Shown piece by piece: positions 1 through 12,998 of a DNA stretch of 64,000 nt (positions are counted from its first letter, which is position 1; every line of letters starts with the position of its first letter). Location: contig JAKTNV010000003.1 in NCBI GenBank assembly GCA_022747635.1, positions 30,670,551-30,734,550 on the forward strand. The letters run 5' to 3'. The position numbers and the translations under genes were made by a program. The DNA is from Hetaerina americana (taxonomy: Eukaryota; Arthropoda; Insecta; Odonata; Calopterygidae). The notes below the pieces were generated by a model. The model had not been told where the DNA came from. It worked only from the letters and a program-made list of their open reading frames with translations, and ran no database searches.

Positions 1-1095
1 TGTTCAGCATGCAAACATTTTTCTCCTTCACTTTGCATTCATAGAAAATGATGGCTTAAGGCTGATTACCAGGTGAAGCTTTTCCTGAAACTCTCAAGTT
101 AACATCTCCAAACCCTATCTTTATTTTCCATACTAGATCCTGGCATTTACCGCCTTCTTTCATTTAGTCAAAATTAGTTCATTTAGTCACCGTTTTTATC
201 CCCTTTATTTACCAATGTAACTATCGATTTTAATTTGCTTATCTAACATCCGTATTACTCCTTGCAGCTTCACCGTTCTCAATACCCACTTCCTCTTCGT
301 AATTCGTTGTTTCACTTCTTCATGTCTTTCTTCCCACGCAAATGCATATCTTCTTGGTTGTCTTATTTGTTCGCCTAACTCAACTTTGTTCTCCGAGGCC
401 CCAGCTGGTAGTTTCCTGGTATTTTCTCTCCCTCATTTTTAGTGCCCAAGTAGCTGGTGCTTAGCTGTACAAAGTTACGAGTTACGTAAAAAGTTACGTA
501 CATTCCGTAATGATATTTTGACCTTTTCTTTCTTCTCTCCTGGTAGGCTGATGCAGCAATTCACTCAGTTCAAAGAACTATTTTTCTATTGAGAAATTTC
601 AAGTATCAAATCCTTGTCATATTTTTTCGTTAGGTAGTGGAGAAAACGTGATCTGTTGAGAAGCCGAGCGCATTTGTTTCATCGGAGGTAGTGTAATTTT
701 TGTCTCATATTTTTATGTGACGATCCAATCTCGTGTTACAATGATTTTTATGGGATCAATTCCGAATTAAAGCAATGGAGTTGTGCTCCATCTTCAGAAG
801 ACATGTTTTCGCCAAAAAATGTAATAATTTATTATTTGGTTGGATTTGGTCAAACGGGATGGGATTTAAATGTGTCGAATGGTTGCCTATAATTATTTCA
901 GCGAATAGATTCCCTCCATTCAAGGTGGTGGAAGCCACTGTTACTCTAGTGCGTTTTATTTTTACACTTGTCAAAATACATGAGTTGAGGCTCACCGATT
1001 ATCTTATGAAATTTCTCCTGCACGCTTGTAAAATTATTGTTCAAAACGTGGATCACCAGTAATTTGTATGTTCACTATTATATACTAATATATAT
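1..1095. other. AT-rich sequence without a recognised gene
   Basis: No reading frame here resembles a known protein. The two overlapping opposite-strand frames near 756-1062 are under 100 codons, match nothing I recognise and have no splice or polyadenylation context. I see no repeat structure before the LINE tail that begins near 1096. Confidence 0.5.
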
Positions 1096-1980
<885 letters not shown>

Positions 1981-2099
1981 ATGTGTATATATATAATATT
2001 ATATAATTTATGCAATATTATATATTATACTATATACTACTACTATATATATACTTCCATTTATGGAAGTACATGTCAGGCAGTTTTCATTATTTTTAC

Positions 2100-3441
2100 T
2101 TAAGTTGGGATTCGTGTGAATACAGCTTGGCAACATTCACGCTCTTGCTTTTATTTGTGGAATGTAATCATGAGCATGTGATGTCCAAGTGTTTGTTGTT
2201 TAAATTTGCGCAACAGAAATACTATTGAAGAAAACAGTTCGTTTTTAGCATCAAGGTTACCGTCACCCCTACCCTCTGGGTCAGAGAAGCAAAGGTCACA
2301 TCGCTGTGTCCAAAACATTTGTGAAAGAGTTTACGTCATGCTAAAAACTTTGTCATATGTCAACTGATTCGTAGGAAAATTACTTGCAAGTGTTTTTTTG
2401 TAACATTTTTATCTATTAATAGAAAATTCTTCTCCAGCCTTAATGGGCATTGGTCATCTTTAAGCTACAAAAGCCAACAAAACAAACTGGACTAATGTTG
2501 TTATTTATCTGGTATGTTCTCGCCCTTTAGGGAATGTGTTATATACTAATTTGACTATGTTCAAATTTTAGGGCAGCATTAAGAAAATTCTTGCGGAACA
2601 CGTTGAAACCCACACCCTGATGTGTAAATTTGTCACACTGTTGGGCTTAGTTAGTATTGGTCAAGTTCTACCCTCACCAACCTTCCTTCGGGCTGATTAC
2701 TGGGATGGTGGTCCAAGGTTCAGGCTCTCGATTAGCAGAAAATGTTGATTAGCGCCACTAAGGAGAAAAAAATCGAGGGGCATGCACCATCTTGGAAATT
2801 CTTATTCATTTTATTCATTATGCTGAGTGGCACTTGAGTTCCGGAGAAGAGCAGGTCGAAGTACTTGAGGTATTTTGGAAATTTAAATCAAATACTACAG
2901 TCTCTTTATCATTTATTTCAGAATTAAAACGATGTCAATTAATTTAATTTATTTTTGCAGCTTTCACTTCAAACTTAATTCGAGACAAGCTAAAAAAAAG
3001 TATCATTCATAATTACGTCTTCCATGAATCGCCCTTAGCGCTTTGTGGAATACAGCTATCTGTTGTCAATATTGCATCGTGTTATGTTTTTGCTGATATG
3101 TTGCAATAACTTTTAAACTCCTAGAGGTGATTGGGGGTGGGCTGCGCTTCGAGTGTCTTGGAAGTTTGCCCTTAACTTCCCAGCACGATTTTTAAACGAT
3201 CGTCAGTGCGTGCTCTACGAAGATTTTCCTCTCGAGCATTGATTCGCCATCATCACTCGGGGTAACGCGAAGTAGGAGAGGGTTAAAATCTCTTTCCACA
3301 TGTCATTGCACGCGCGAGCTTCAAAAATTACCATAAAATACGTTATGAGGTTTATGGACTCATGTCCATGCCTTAACAAAATTCTTGACCTCATGACCTG
3401 CTGTCCGAGTTCATTAGGTCGTGTAATATAAAATGTCCACG
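2100..3441. other. Non-coding, one short repeat relic at 2641-2710
   Basis: No supportable ORF. The segment 2641-2710 (GGGCTTAG ... TTCGGGCTGATTACTG) resembles 46831-46900 and, more loosely, the 3' part of the SINE near 34.3-34.5 kb, so it is probably the tail of a dispersed SINE. Nothing else stands out. Confidence 0.4.
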
Positions 3442-3558
3442 AAAATGGTTTTCCATAAATTCCAAAGAAACTGCGGGAGATGCCGCAACAGTAACTTTTA
3501 ACGGAGTCATCCGCTAATGTGCATTTTAATGCAACAATTTCAGAGCGTAAAAATCATT

Positions 3559-3631
3559 CGCCTTGACTGGGACTCGAACCCAGATCCCTCAATATCCGGT
3601 CGAGTGCTTTAGCCACTTAAGCTACCGAGGC
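3559..3631 (-). tRNA. tRNA-like sequence, inverted copy (probably SINE head or tRNA pseudogene)
   Basis: The 73 nt fold as a class-I tRNA, with 7-bp acceptor (GCCTCGG/TCAAGGC, one C-A mismatch and one G-T), 4-bp D stem GCTT/AAGC with GG in the loop, 5-bp anticodon stem CTCGA/TTGAG, a short variable loop, and T arm CTGGG-TTCGAGT-CCCAG. The anticodon loop is CCGGATA, so the formal anticodon is GGA but position 33 is C instead of the near-invariant U. A GGA anticodon would mean serine, yet there is no long serine variable arm. It is best read as a tRNA-derived polymerase III promoter inside a repeat. Confidence 0.6.
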
Positions 3632-4002
3632 GTCCTCTTAAACTCTGAAATTTTGGGGCTTTTTAAAGGAACTAGATGTTATGACGAAATACCGTACATA
3701 CAATGTCACATGCATTCGTAGTCGTGCGCGAGGCGCCACTGTCCACGAGGTTAAAAGCCAACTTTAAACACGTATGGTGTTTTCCCTTTGACAAATTCCA
3801 AAGAAACTGCGGGTAAGAAACCCGCAGTTTCTTTGGAATTTGTCAAAGGGAAAACACCATACGTGTTTAAAGTTGGCTTTTAACCTCGTGGACAGTGGCG
3901 CCTCGCGCACGACTACGAATGCATGTGACATTGTATGTACGGTATTTCGTCATAACATCTAGTTCCTTTAAAAAGCCCCAAAATTTCAGAGTTTAAGAGG
4001 AC

Positions 4003-4075
4003 GCCTCGGTAGCTTAAGTGGCTAAAGCACTCGACCGGATATTGAGGGATCTGGGTTCGAGTCCCAGTCAAGGCG
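4003..4075 (+). tRNA. tRNA-like sequence, first direct copy
   Basis: By eye this is identical to the inverted copy at 3559-3631. B-box-like GGTTCGAGTCC and a D-arm A box (TAGCTTAAGTGG) are both present. The same anticodon loop with C at position 33 and the same acceptor mismatch argue against a translating tRNA. Confidence 0.6.
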
Positions 4076-4338
4076 AATGATTTTTACGCTCTGAAATTGT
4101 TGCATTAAAATGCACATTAGCGGATGACTCCGTTAAAAGTTACTGTTGCGGCATCTCCCGCAGTTTCTTTGGAATTTGTCAAAGGGAAAACACCATACGT
4201 GTTTAAAGTTGGCTTTTAACCTCGTGGACAGTGGCGCCTCGCGCACGACTACGAATGCATGTGACATTGTATGTACGGTATTTCGTCATAACATCTAGTT
4301 CCTTTAAAAAGCCCCAAAATTTCAGAGTTTAAGAGGAC

Positions 4339-4411
4339 GCCTCGGTAGCTTAAGTGGCTAAAGCACTCGACCGGATATTGAGGGATCTGGGTTCGAGTCC
4401 CAGTCAAGGCG
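4339..4411 (+). tRNA. tRNA-like sequence, second direct copy
   Basis: A third, identical copy exactly 336 bp after the one at 4003. Identity across the three copies and their flanks indicates recent amplification or gene conversion within the array. Confidence 0.6.
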
Positions 4412-4457
4412 AATGATTTTTACGCTCTGAAATTGTTGCATTAAAATGGTTTTCCAT

Positions 4458-7400
4458 ATTGAGCCGCTAATGCATGCATTATCAATGTTCATTTCAGCCA
4501 TTCCACCTCACGTCACATAAGTAACTAGCTAGATTAGATTTGTGAAAAATAAATTACGGATTTAGTACCCTTCAGACATTTAAGTTGCACGACCGCTATG
4601 GATGCCACAGAATTGGAAATGGTCTGGGGATCGCAAGATGCAATAAATCGGGATTATGTTAATTTTCATCTCAAGTTTTTTCTGAAAGACATTTTCTAAT
4701 CATAAGTAAATGTCTACGTAAACTGCTGCTGGTAAAAAAAATGGTGAATTAAAAAATTAGTTTTGAAGTTGTAATAGACTAATAAACTTGGGATAGGGAA
4801 TAGCCCTATTTAAATTTGAAATTAGAGGTTGTAGCCGTCAGTGGTTTTCGCATGCTGGCTCATTCCCGGATAGGTATAAGTATATCTTCAGCTTCAGGTC
4901 ATCCCATATCATAAACTTGTGTGTACATATAATGGCCGATGTCCATCCTCAAATAGCACATTGTTTATTATTTTCAACTTTTTTTGTGCTCTTCCCCGGA
5001 ATATTATTACAACTTAACGAAAAGTATTGCTTTTTGTTATCATATATGTTTGCCTAATTTTTCGTTGTTTTGTGTAGAAGGAAATGATCTTTAGCGCGCT
5101 GTTAGTCACGGTATGTCAAAATCTGGCCGCATGTGCTCCTTGTCGCCTTTCGGAGATAAGACGATATTGCTAATGTCAACACCTGGGTCAACGTACTCTT
5201 CTCAATATTTCCATCATTGGTTGGGGCCTTAAGTTTTTTGGAAATCGATTTATTCGATTGCAAGCATTTTTCCGTAAGACTCACCTTGTATTTTAAGACC
5301 ATTGAAAAATGCCTCGCTACAAATGATTCACCTTACTATCTGTTCAAAGGGCTTTAAATCGATTTCGATCGAAGGATTTTTGTTGAAATTGATTATGCTG
5401 CTTTTTTAAAAATCTTTATTATCTTCATTGAAAAACTTCATTTGCATCATTATGAGGAACCAGAGGAAAAATTGGAAATCAAAACCTGATTATTCTTTAA
5501 AACACTCAGCCTGGGCAGGGAACTTTCTCATGGCCCATTCTGATCTGTGCAAGCACACATTCGGACCGAGACGAGGTTTGAATGCAGGTGTTCATAGCAT
5601 TTTTCCTGCTCGTTTCGTGAGACATCGTGCTTTCCGAGAGTTCCATTATTTTTCCACATGCTCTTCCAGCATCCACCGGCTGCTAAGTGACTTTTTAAAA
5701 GAGAAAAACGATACACGCGCTTTTGATTTCCCGAAGGAGACAAGTAATTTTTTTCTCCCTCTCGAGTGTGAGCAATTTATTGGCTGGGAAAAACCCGGGC
5801 TACCTCACTAATTCCTCAAAGCGCTGAAGGAAATGAACCTGAGTGTGGCAGGTTCTCACACCCCTTTCGCTCATGACCTACCTTAAGGAGCGAGCTCTCA
5901 CTTCGAAGCACGACCTTGTCTGGTGCCGTGACGAGGCGGCAGCTTTCTTCACCCTTAGCAATACTAAGGTAATGTTCCATCGATCGACGTTATAGTTCCA
6001 GCTATTGGATTTTCCGTCGCTTTCTTGTCAAAGTTGCCATATTACGTCTTTTGCCTATATTGGCCCGTTCAATTTTCCCATTGCATACATACCTACTTGG
6101 TACCCTGCAAGCAACCGCTAAGGTGCGTGGCAGGGGATTACTACAAAATTGATCTACTTGTGAATTTTCATAGGCTGATTTGTCTTTGCAACATCTAGAT
6201 TTTGGTATTCTTGAAAATCTTTTTCAAAATAAAAATATATTTCCAGAGTTGACTTAAAAGAAGAATGAACCGAATTAGGTTTCTACACCTAACGTCGTTA
6301 TCAAGGTCCTTTTTAAAAATCCGTTTGACTCTCAATACACGCTGTCGATACAACCACCATTTAAAAATCACCGTATGGTACTTTATGATATGAAGAGAAA
6401 CAATTTTGATTTAGATAATCGGCAATGATTCAAGTGTGTCGAAATCGTATAAAATGTAGTACGTTTTATTTTGAATTCACTTAATCCTATAAATATCCAA
6501 TAAACTATATTGCACTCTTACAAATTATTGGATTAAAAAACTAATTTTGTCGGTGCAAATTTTTCCGTACCTACTGCAGCGTATATCGCACCGTCGTTCA
6601 AGGTGAGGTGTTTTTGCTCTTCTAGCGCAGAGGAAGAGAATAACGCTCAACTCAGGAAAACTAAAGGTAGCCAAAATACTTCCCATTAAACGTGCGAAAA
6701 AAAGCTTGCCGTCACATCAGGCTATTCGCATTTTTTCACGTATAATCCGAAACCCAGCCACCAATCACAAATCCGTCGACTAAGGCTCGAAGGCCTTTGG
6801 GTACTGTGTGGATACCGATTGAAGCTACTGAAGTTATAACCTCGCTTTAATTCCTCACCAGAAAGATTGAATTAAGGTATTTCATCAATTTTACGTATAA
6901 TTTCCATGTTGAATCTTTCAGTGTTTATGGCCAATTGTGTTACATTACGTATGACCGTGTTACACCTGAACCTATTTACGCTTTTCATCGTCTTCTCTTG
7001 AATCTTTTAACTAACTATTTCTGCCCTAATAGTGCGGAGTAAAATAAGCTCAACAATGATGCTCGTGATGTTACGTAAGCGCAACATCACGAGTGTGGTG
7101 TGTGCGTGAGTGAGTAACACTCACCGAGCATACATTTAAACGTTCCCAAGAAAAGAGATCCAGTAACTCAGACTTAAACGCCATACGCCATGATAACGAT
7201 CAATGGAAGTTTTCCAATCCTGCCCTGAAGTGACTTTCTTTCATCACATCAGTCAAAAGTAAAATTGTGCGAGCTGAGCAAAAAGCAATATCTTTCAGGT
7301 GTCCTATTTCCGTCCTAGCTGCGTAAAATAAAAAAATGGCAATCCTAATTCCTTATAAACTTCAAGTGCGGCATTCTTTTCCTGTTTCATTTGGCAGCCC

Positions 7401-8890
7401 TTTGAATATTGAAAATTATCACGTTTTATAGCCATTACATTCTGTATGCTTTGTGACGCTGGCTAATCGCACAACCTGAATGAATATTGTTTTCGCTATT
7501 TCAATATTTAGCTAAGGAAATGCATATACTTAATGCAGTGGCAATTCTTAATTTATGGCAGTTTAGTCTGCTATATACCAGCACTCTTAGATAAAGATAC
7601 ACGTAATTAATTTTCTTAAAACTTAAAAGACAACAATCAAGGGTGAAAAGAATATCAATACTGAGGAGAGTAATATAATTTTAACACGACCATTTTTACA
7701 ACCTAGACTCGCATTCATAACTAGCTATGAATGTTTTACTACCAGATAAAGTTCCATTATTTAAGAGTAGAGCTAACCAGCCCGAGAAATATCAGTCGAG
7801 AGGTGATACTGCAGATAAAAAAAAGCATCTAGAATAGGATGGATGGATGAGGGACCTAATAAGGAAAAGAAGAATACATATCATGGCTATAAATAAATTT
7901 TACAAGATAGCAGTCAGATCAGTATTTCATATACGATAGAGACTAGAGCAGACAAGATGTTAAGGCACTAAATGTATGCGAAATGAAAAATAATAATAGC
8001 CCAATGGAATCAAAGAGCAAACGAACCAAACGAAAATACCTAACACAGAAATCATTATCGAGTGAAATTCAAGGCAGGACGTTGGACCGGAAAAAGAAGA
8101 ATGTGGAACTTATGGATGGAAGAAGGATGGAAGAAATATTATTACTGGCGGAGATAGCTACGCTGAAACCAACAAAAGAGCAAGAGGAAGACACCCAAAA
8201 TCTGGAAATAATTCTGAGCGACTAATTCAGAAGAAAAAAGCCCAACGATGGATTCATCTCCTGTTGCGTTGAGACTTGATATTTCCTGAGGATCCTTGGC
8301 TCTAGAAGTATTGAAACAACGATTCTCATCTTGTATACATATGCTGATATAACACATAATGGGACGCATAAAATACCGACTTAGTTGTTTAGCAATGCAA
8401 TTAACTTCTTCAGTGAGGTAACGAAAACCCATCGCGGTGTTCATCCGTTGAACATTTGAGAACAGGTAAATCAGTAATTCTCAACGGATTGATCTGGCTT
8501 CTTGGGGGATGTTTTCCACCCGTGCGGTGACTGCCTTTTCAGATTTGCACTGCGTGTCTCTATGTTACATCATACAGTACGTATACATTTCATGTCGGGA
8601 TCGTACAATGGGTTTTGGGTGTGATAAAGTTTCGGGAACTCTAGATTGAGGTCAAGTTAGTGGGCAGGAATAAAAACTCGACCTGTGCTCTCCATTCAGC
8701 AGCTTTTGAGGCAATATTCACAAAAGCTTGGAAGAAGGTGAGGCAGTTACTATGACATAGCAGCAAATGAGTATATTCTTTTTGGCACTATTTCTGTGAA
8801 TAACTGAAGCGAGACGCTCACAAAGCGAAAAATGCGTGCACTTCGACGTTCCTTGCTTGCATATCCTCTTCAATGTTAATTGTAAATAGT
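4458..8890. other. No confident gene; one hairpin and a possible LINE relic
   Basis: The longest open frame (5428-5811, +, 127 codons) has no recognisable domain and its start lies in AT-rich sequence, so it is not called. A perfect 11-bp stem occurs at 7062-7072/7083-7093 (CTCGTGATGTT). Around 7880-7990 (+) a broken frame reading KFYKIAVRSV is reminiscent of a reverse-transcriptase C-terminus (compare KFYKTAVRPA), but it has stops and is too weak to call. Confidence 0.4.
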
Positions 8891-8894
8891 ATTT

Positions 8895-8900
8895 TTTATT
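8895..8900 (-). promoter_or_regulatory. Polyadenylation signal AATAAA
   Basis: TTTATT on the + strand gives AATAAA on the - strand, about 50 nt downstream of the stop codon of the candidate exon at 8948-9232. Such hexamers are common in AT-rich DNA. Its value is positional. Confidence 0.35.
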
Positions 8901-8947
8901 CGAATTCTTGTTTAATGAAAGCCATCAACTTGAATATATTGGCTAAC

Positions 8948-9232
8948 TCATCGCTCTCGACTGAGATCTCGACTCGCAGCTCGTGTCAATGGTGAAGAGC
9001 CAGCTGTTGACGTCGGGGGAAGCGATGCGTCGGGGTTGCAAGGTGGTGGCGGGCCAAGCGTGAACCTCGGATATTTGCCTCCGCTATATGCTACCAGCGT
9101 TGAATCTTTGTTCTGTTTCTGCTGCGTTAAACAGTCGCTACGGAAGTCATCACGAATTTCCTCCAAAGTCACCTCCAAGCGCTGAAGGTCGCTCACTAGC
9201 CAGCTAGCGAGCATGGATTGTCCCTCCTGTTC
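8948..9232 (-). CDS. Candidate terminal exon of an unidentified gene
   Basis: The frame is open for 95 codons from an acceptor-like TTTTAG at 9233-9238 to TGA at 8948. The first residues are EQEGQSM, so the ATG at 9214 is internal if the acceptor is used. The first third is helix-like and charged (LQRLEVTLEEIRDDF); the rest is proline/serine rich with PPPP and TSTAGSS. Base composition is noticeably more GC-rich than the surroundings. An AATAAA lies about 50 nt past the stop. I do not recognise the family. Upstream exons would lie above 9232 on the - strand and were not found, so this is a plausible exon rather than a proven one. Confidence 0.4.
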   Translation of the reverse strand, partial: EQEGQSMLASWLVSDLQRLEVTLEEIRDDFRSDCLTQQKQNKDSTLVAYSGGKYPRFTLGPPPPCNPDASLPPTSTAGSSPLTRAASRDLSRER

Positions 9233-10601
9233 CTAAAATGGCCCTAAGTTGAGCGGACCAGTACTAAGCCCTACTCCGTGTTATGTTTCACAGAATCAGT
9301 GTAGAGGACCAGTTTATTTCCTTCTGACATAATTGGTTCGTGGATTCCACTTATGTCCTGGCGCACAGGAACTCGGTATCAAATTCTAATGCCTCAATTC
9401 TTCACCTTCTCAATAATTACGTATCTGCTAAATATTAGTCCCCACTACCGATTTTTATTCTAATGGCCAGAGCATATTTTTAGTCCATTGCACCCTGACT
9501 CCTCCTCGGAGTACCGTATGCAAAAGGATGTGCACTTCATTTCGGAATGAATGGAATTAAAGCAAAATCATATGGATCCACTCTGTGCGGGAGTCGAGCA
9601 GAAGCTAGAGATTACGTAACTTCGTTATAACGGCTTTCCTTGCAATTAAAAGCTGAATATTTTCATATCTATTTGACTCCTCTCAATTATACCCATTTTT
9701 TCACAATTTAAAAGTAGATTGGAAAAAGGGTTTCATTTTGGATGAGCAACCTGGTTGTAAAACTGGACAGAGACCTTTTGACGAACGTACAATGCCTATT
9801 ACGACTTCGAGGCGTTTTATTTGCCTTACTTCGGAACTGATATCATTTATTTGCTCAAATTATCGCAGTATATAAACATGATTGGGAGACAAGTCTCGTT
9901 AGGTATCGATACTGTTCATGGGAATACTTTGTTCAATAATCTCCTATCTGTCTCTATCAAGGAAATAAAAACGAAATTTTCGTAATATGTGTATGCGAAT
10001 GCGGTGAAAATATAGCCCTTGAATTTCTAGAAGTAAACTTCCTCTTTAATGTCTGATTAACTTTGATTATTGCATCGAATTAAACTTCCATAATAACGCC
10101 ACTAATGAATCAAAAGCTAATTGATTTTTCTGGGAACCTGAGCGTTCCAGATAACATTAGGCGGCACGGATAAAGAAATTGTTAGGGGACCCCTACCCTG
10201 AATGTGCGGATTTCTCAAACCTATGGGGTAAGCATCCGCTTAGCTTGAGCCTCACTCGGGGTGAAGACAAGCTTTGATGAAATGAAGACTGAAGTGCTAA
10301 TTTGATCGTGAAAACGAAATGAAAGGAATGAAATCCATTAGGCCATATTCTGACACCCCTTCAAGTTTTTACGGTCACCTGAGGTCATATGAGGATTCTG
10401 GACGGGTGAGGAATAGCATCTTGCCAATATTTTACACGGCTAACCCAATATATTCGCCTTATAACTCAAGAGTCAATTAATGAAAGGATATATGTGGTGA
10501 GCAACGAGGCCAGCAGAGATGACGACTGATTAACTACTCAGAAAGCATCTAGCACCCGACGCCTGATGGAGTAGATGATTGATGTGCCAGATAGATACGA
10601 A

Positions 10602-10666
10602 AAATCAAGAGTGATGCCTCCAAAAGATTACTACAAATCGAGAGTGATGTCTCCAAAAGATTACTA
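10602..10666. repeat. Two-copy tandem duplication, about 33-bp period
   Basis: The segment around AGAGTGATGCCTCCAAAAGA is followed directly by a second copy with three differences (AGAGTGATGTCTCCAAAAGA). It is probably a replication-slippage duplication, with no sign of function. Confidence 0.8.
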
Positions 10667-12452
10667 AAATGCATTCCAAGGAGTAAAAGAGACCAATAGT
10701 ATGATATAACTGTCGCAGATTTACTTTTTTACATCTGTGACACAACTTCCTATGATCAAAAGGTAATACTGGGAAGTAGTGCTAGATACATGAGTAAGTA
10801 ACAATAATGAAATAATAATGCAACGTGAGCACATTCGACTGAAGCTCAAAGCCAGGACGACTGCGCGTTGTAAAAACAGCCTGACCCACGAGAGTACTTC
10901 TTAAATTTTACGACTCCCAAGAAAAAAAACAGGCTTTTCACATTTCAACCAGCGGATATAATGGTTTAATGAATTTTCTAGAAGGCCTAGAGAAATAAGG
11001 AGCAAAAATATTTTGGATTTGGGGGAAACTGAAAAATGGACATTTTCAGATTTCAATGCTTTATGTTGCATTGCTCACATATTTACGGCAAGTCATCGCT
11101 CGGTTTTCAGGTTTACGTTATTAATCGCCACCGTCTAGTTGTGAAATGTCAACTTTTTTCGTGTCCATTTGAATTTTTTAATTGTTTGGTATGAATAATC
11201 CGCAGGCGTTTGGATTTGAAATAACCATTCTTTCTTAATTTTTGCGACGGTTGATTTCGAAACTATTTTTTAATTACTGCATTTTTTTGTGAATCTAGAG
11301 TATATATATTGTGATTTGGGAATATTTTGTACCTATTTACAATGGAACAAATATTTTAAATATCTCCTTTTACATTACTACTACCACCTTAGTGTTTTCC
11401 GAAGGCACCACAATGAAAGGTGGGGATTCTTACGTCAGATTGATGCAGAGAGATAACAATAATCAAGAGACATTAAAATGTATTTCTTCGTTCTCATAAA
11501 TCTGCCAACCCCAGACCTTAAATCTGTCTGTACCATTCCAGCATCCCAGTTTCAATTCATATGACTCTTGTTAGATGTAGAGAATAGCGTTAGGGAAGAT
11601 GTGAAACTCGTGACGAGATATCTGTCGAAGTCCATGGAAACAGTATAAATGGCCGATGAACCCCGAAAACAGAACGGTCATTTTGATAGGTTAGGGTGGA
11701 GCTCTTTTCTGACTATTTCCAAAGGCGTGTGAAATCCATATGTCTCGGTATGGGGAGCAATTCTTTTCCCTATACCGTCAATTGTTTCCCAGTAAGATCT
11801 GGTACACGAAAAATCACATGGCTTGGATGAAGTTGAGGGTGCCCAGAGGCGTCATCGAGAATATAACCCAGCGGTCTTACCTTCTGATTACAAAGCTCAG
11901 CAAAACTCTGGCGCGGCTATTCATTCCCTCTGACTAGCCAGTCAGGTGGCCTATCCGACCACGCTACGTAAGTGCAAATCAGCGGTGCACCCAATTTTAA
12001 TTCAAAGAAAAAATCATTGCTGCATCGTGCATATGAAAGCCGCAACGATCGTCAGATTCCGGGTCAAATTCATATATTGAAAAAATCTCAATTCAATTGT
12101 TATTGTTCGTTGTTTACAACAATCCCGAGCGCGGGTAGCTGTTTATGAAATCACGCTGAACTCATGCGGATCCGCCGCACAAGATTTGGCCGAGTCAACA
12201 TGTTATTGTTCCTTTTGATGTCATCAGCTTCACACCGGTCGAGAACACCAACAGACTATACCTTCTGATGTTAGGTACTAAAATAATGTTGGAAATATCA
12301 TTTAGAGCCTCTTGTACTTGCTAACTTGCTAAACTTATTTATCTAAATTTTTAACATTGTATTGATCATACCTCTTTTAGGTTCCTCTGATGAACAGGCT
12401 ACACTAACGTTGGTATATTGACCGCGTCCACCTGGCAGGACAAATATTTAAC

Positions 12453-12500
12453 TTAGGAGTACCAAATATGGGCTAATTAGGAGTACCAAATATGGGCTTA
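12453..12500. repeat. Two-copy tandem duplication, 24-bp period
   Basis: TTAGGAGTACCAAATATGGG plus a few bases is repeated back to back with at most one or two differences at the end. It is a recent slippage duplication. Confidence 0.85.
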
Positions 12501-12961
12501 ACGTAAGTTCCAAACTGATACTGTGATCGCAGATTGTTCTGCAGATCGCATCCTTCTGAAAATAATAATAAGCTGTTGATATACATTCAAGGCTAGTCAA
12601 ACGCTGACACAGAAGGAATCATTTTAGTGCCGCATTACATTGGTAGCCGAGACCACAAGAAGGTCGTGGAACGTAACTGACAAAAAACAGATATAAGGAT
12701 TTCTTTTTCCATCGCCCATTTTGTGAACTCAAATGTGGATCACGCTACTTACAATTTTTATCACTCGAAAATAAAATGTTACCGGATAAAACCATTATTT
12801 ACCCTAGTGGCTTGTGACCTTTCTGCACGTCTTTGTGATGACTTGCAAGATAGTATTAGTATTCAATCCGTGGGCAAGCAATATGGGGGTCGTCGAGACG
12901 GTCTGAACAGTTTATATGAGCAATTACGATTTTACACACTGCCATTGCTTATATATTTACC

Positions 12962-12998
12962 CGCTCACTTTCAGTATACGTATATTGAAAGTGAGTGC
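12962..12998. repeat. Near-perfect short palindrome
   Basis: CGCTCACTTTCA and its complement TGAAAGTGAGTG flank a TATACGTATAT core. Transcribed, it would form a stem of roughly 15 bp with almost no loop. No function is evident. Confidence 0.7.

Larger units (their letters stand above)
3442..4457. mobile_element. 986-bp head-to-head and tandem array of a tRNA-bearing unit, flanked by 15-bp direct repeats
   Basis: The insertion 3457-4442 is bounded by AAAATGGTTTTCCAT at 3442-3456 and 4443-4457. Inside, the arms 3457-3813 and 3821-4177 are 357-bp inverted repeats, apparently perfect, separated by only 7 bp (TAAGAAA). The right arm continues as a direct tandem: 292 bp at 3821-4112 recur at 4157-4448 with a period of 336 bp. 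The 44 bp between the copies, including GCGGATGACTCCGTTAAAAG, also occur inverted at the left end. The structure is therefore inverted unit, spacer, unit, partial unit. Each unit carries one tRNA-like sequence. No protein is encoded. A 15-bp duplication suggests retroposition, but the inversion needs template switching, circular intermediates or later rearrangement. Confidence 0.85.

Noticed and set aside
3559..4411. The three tRNA-like sequences as functional serine (GGA) tRNA genes
   Set aside because: C at position 33, an acceptor mismatch and lack of the long serine variable arm, plus location inside a transposed array. A repeat-derived promoter is more likely.
3442..4457. CRISPR or bacterial integron-like array
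   Set aside because: Repeat units are 336 bp with inverted orientation and no spacer diversity, and the surrounding genes are spliced eukaryotic genes.
5428..5811. 127-codon ORF on the + strand
   Set aside because: No recognisable domain, overlapped by an opposite-strand frame, no splice or polyadenylation context. Chance length is plausible.
7880..7990. Possible RT fragment (KFYKIAVRSV-like)
   Set aside because: Only about ten residues resemble the family and stops follow at once. Not enough to annotate.
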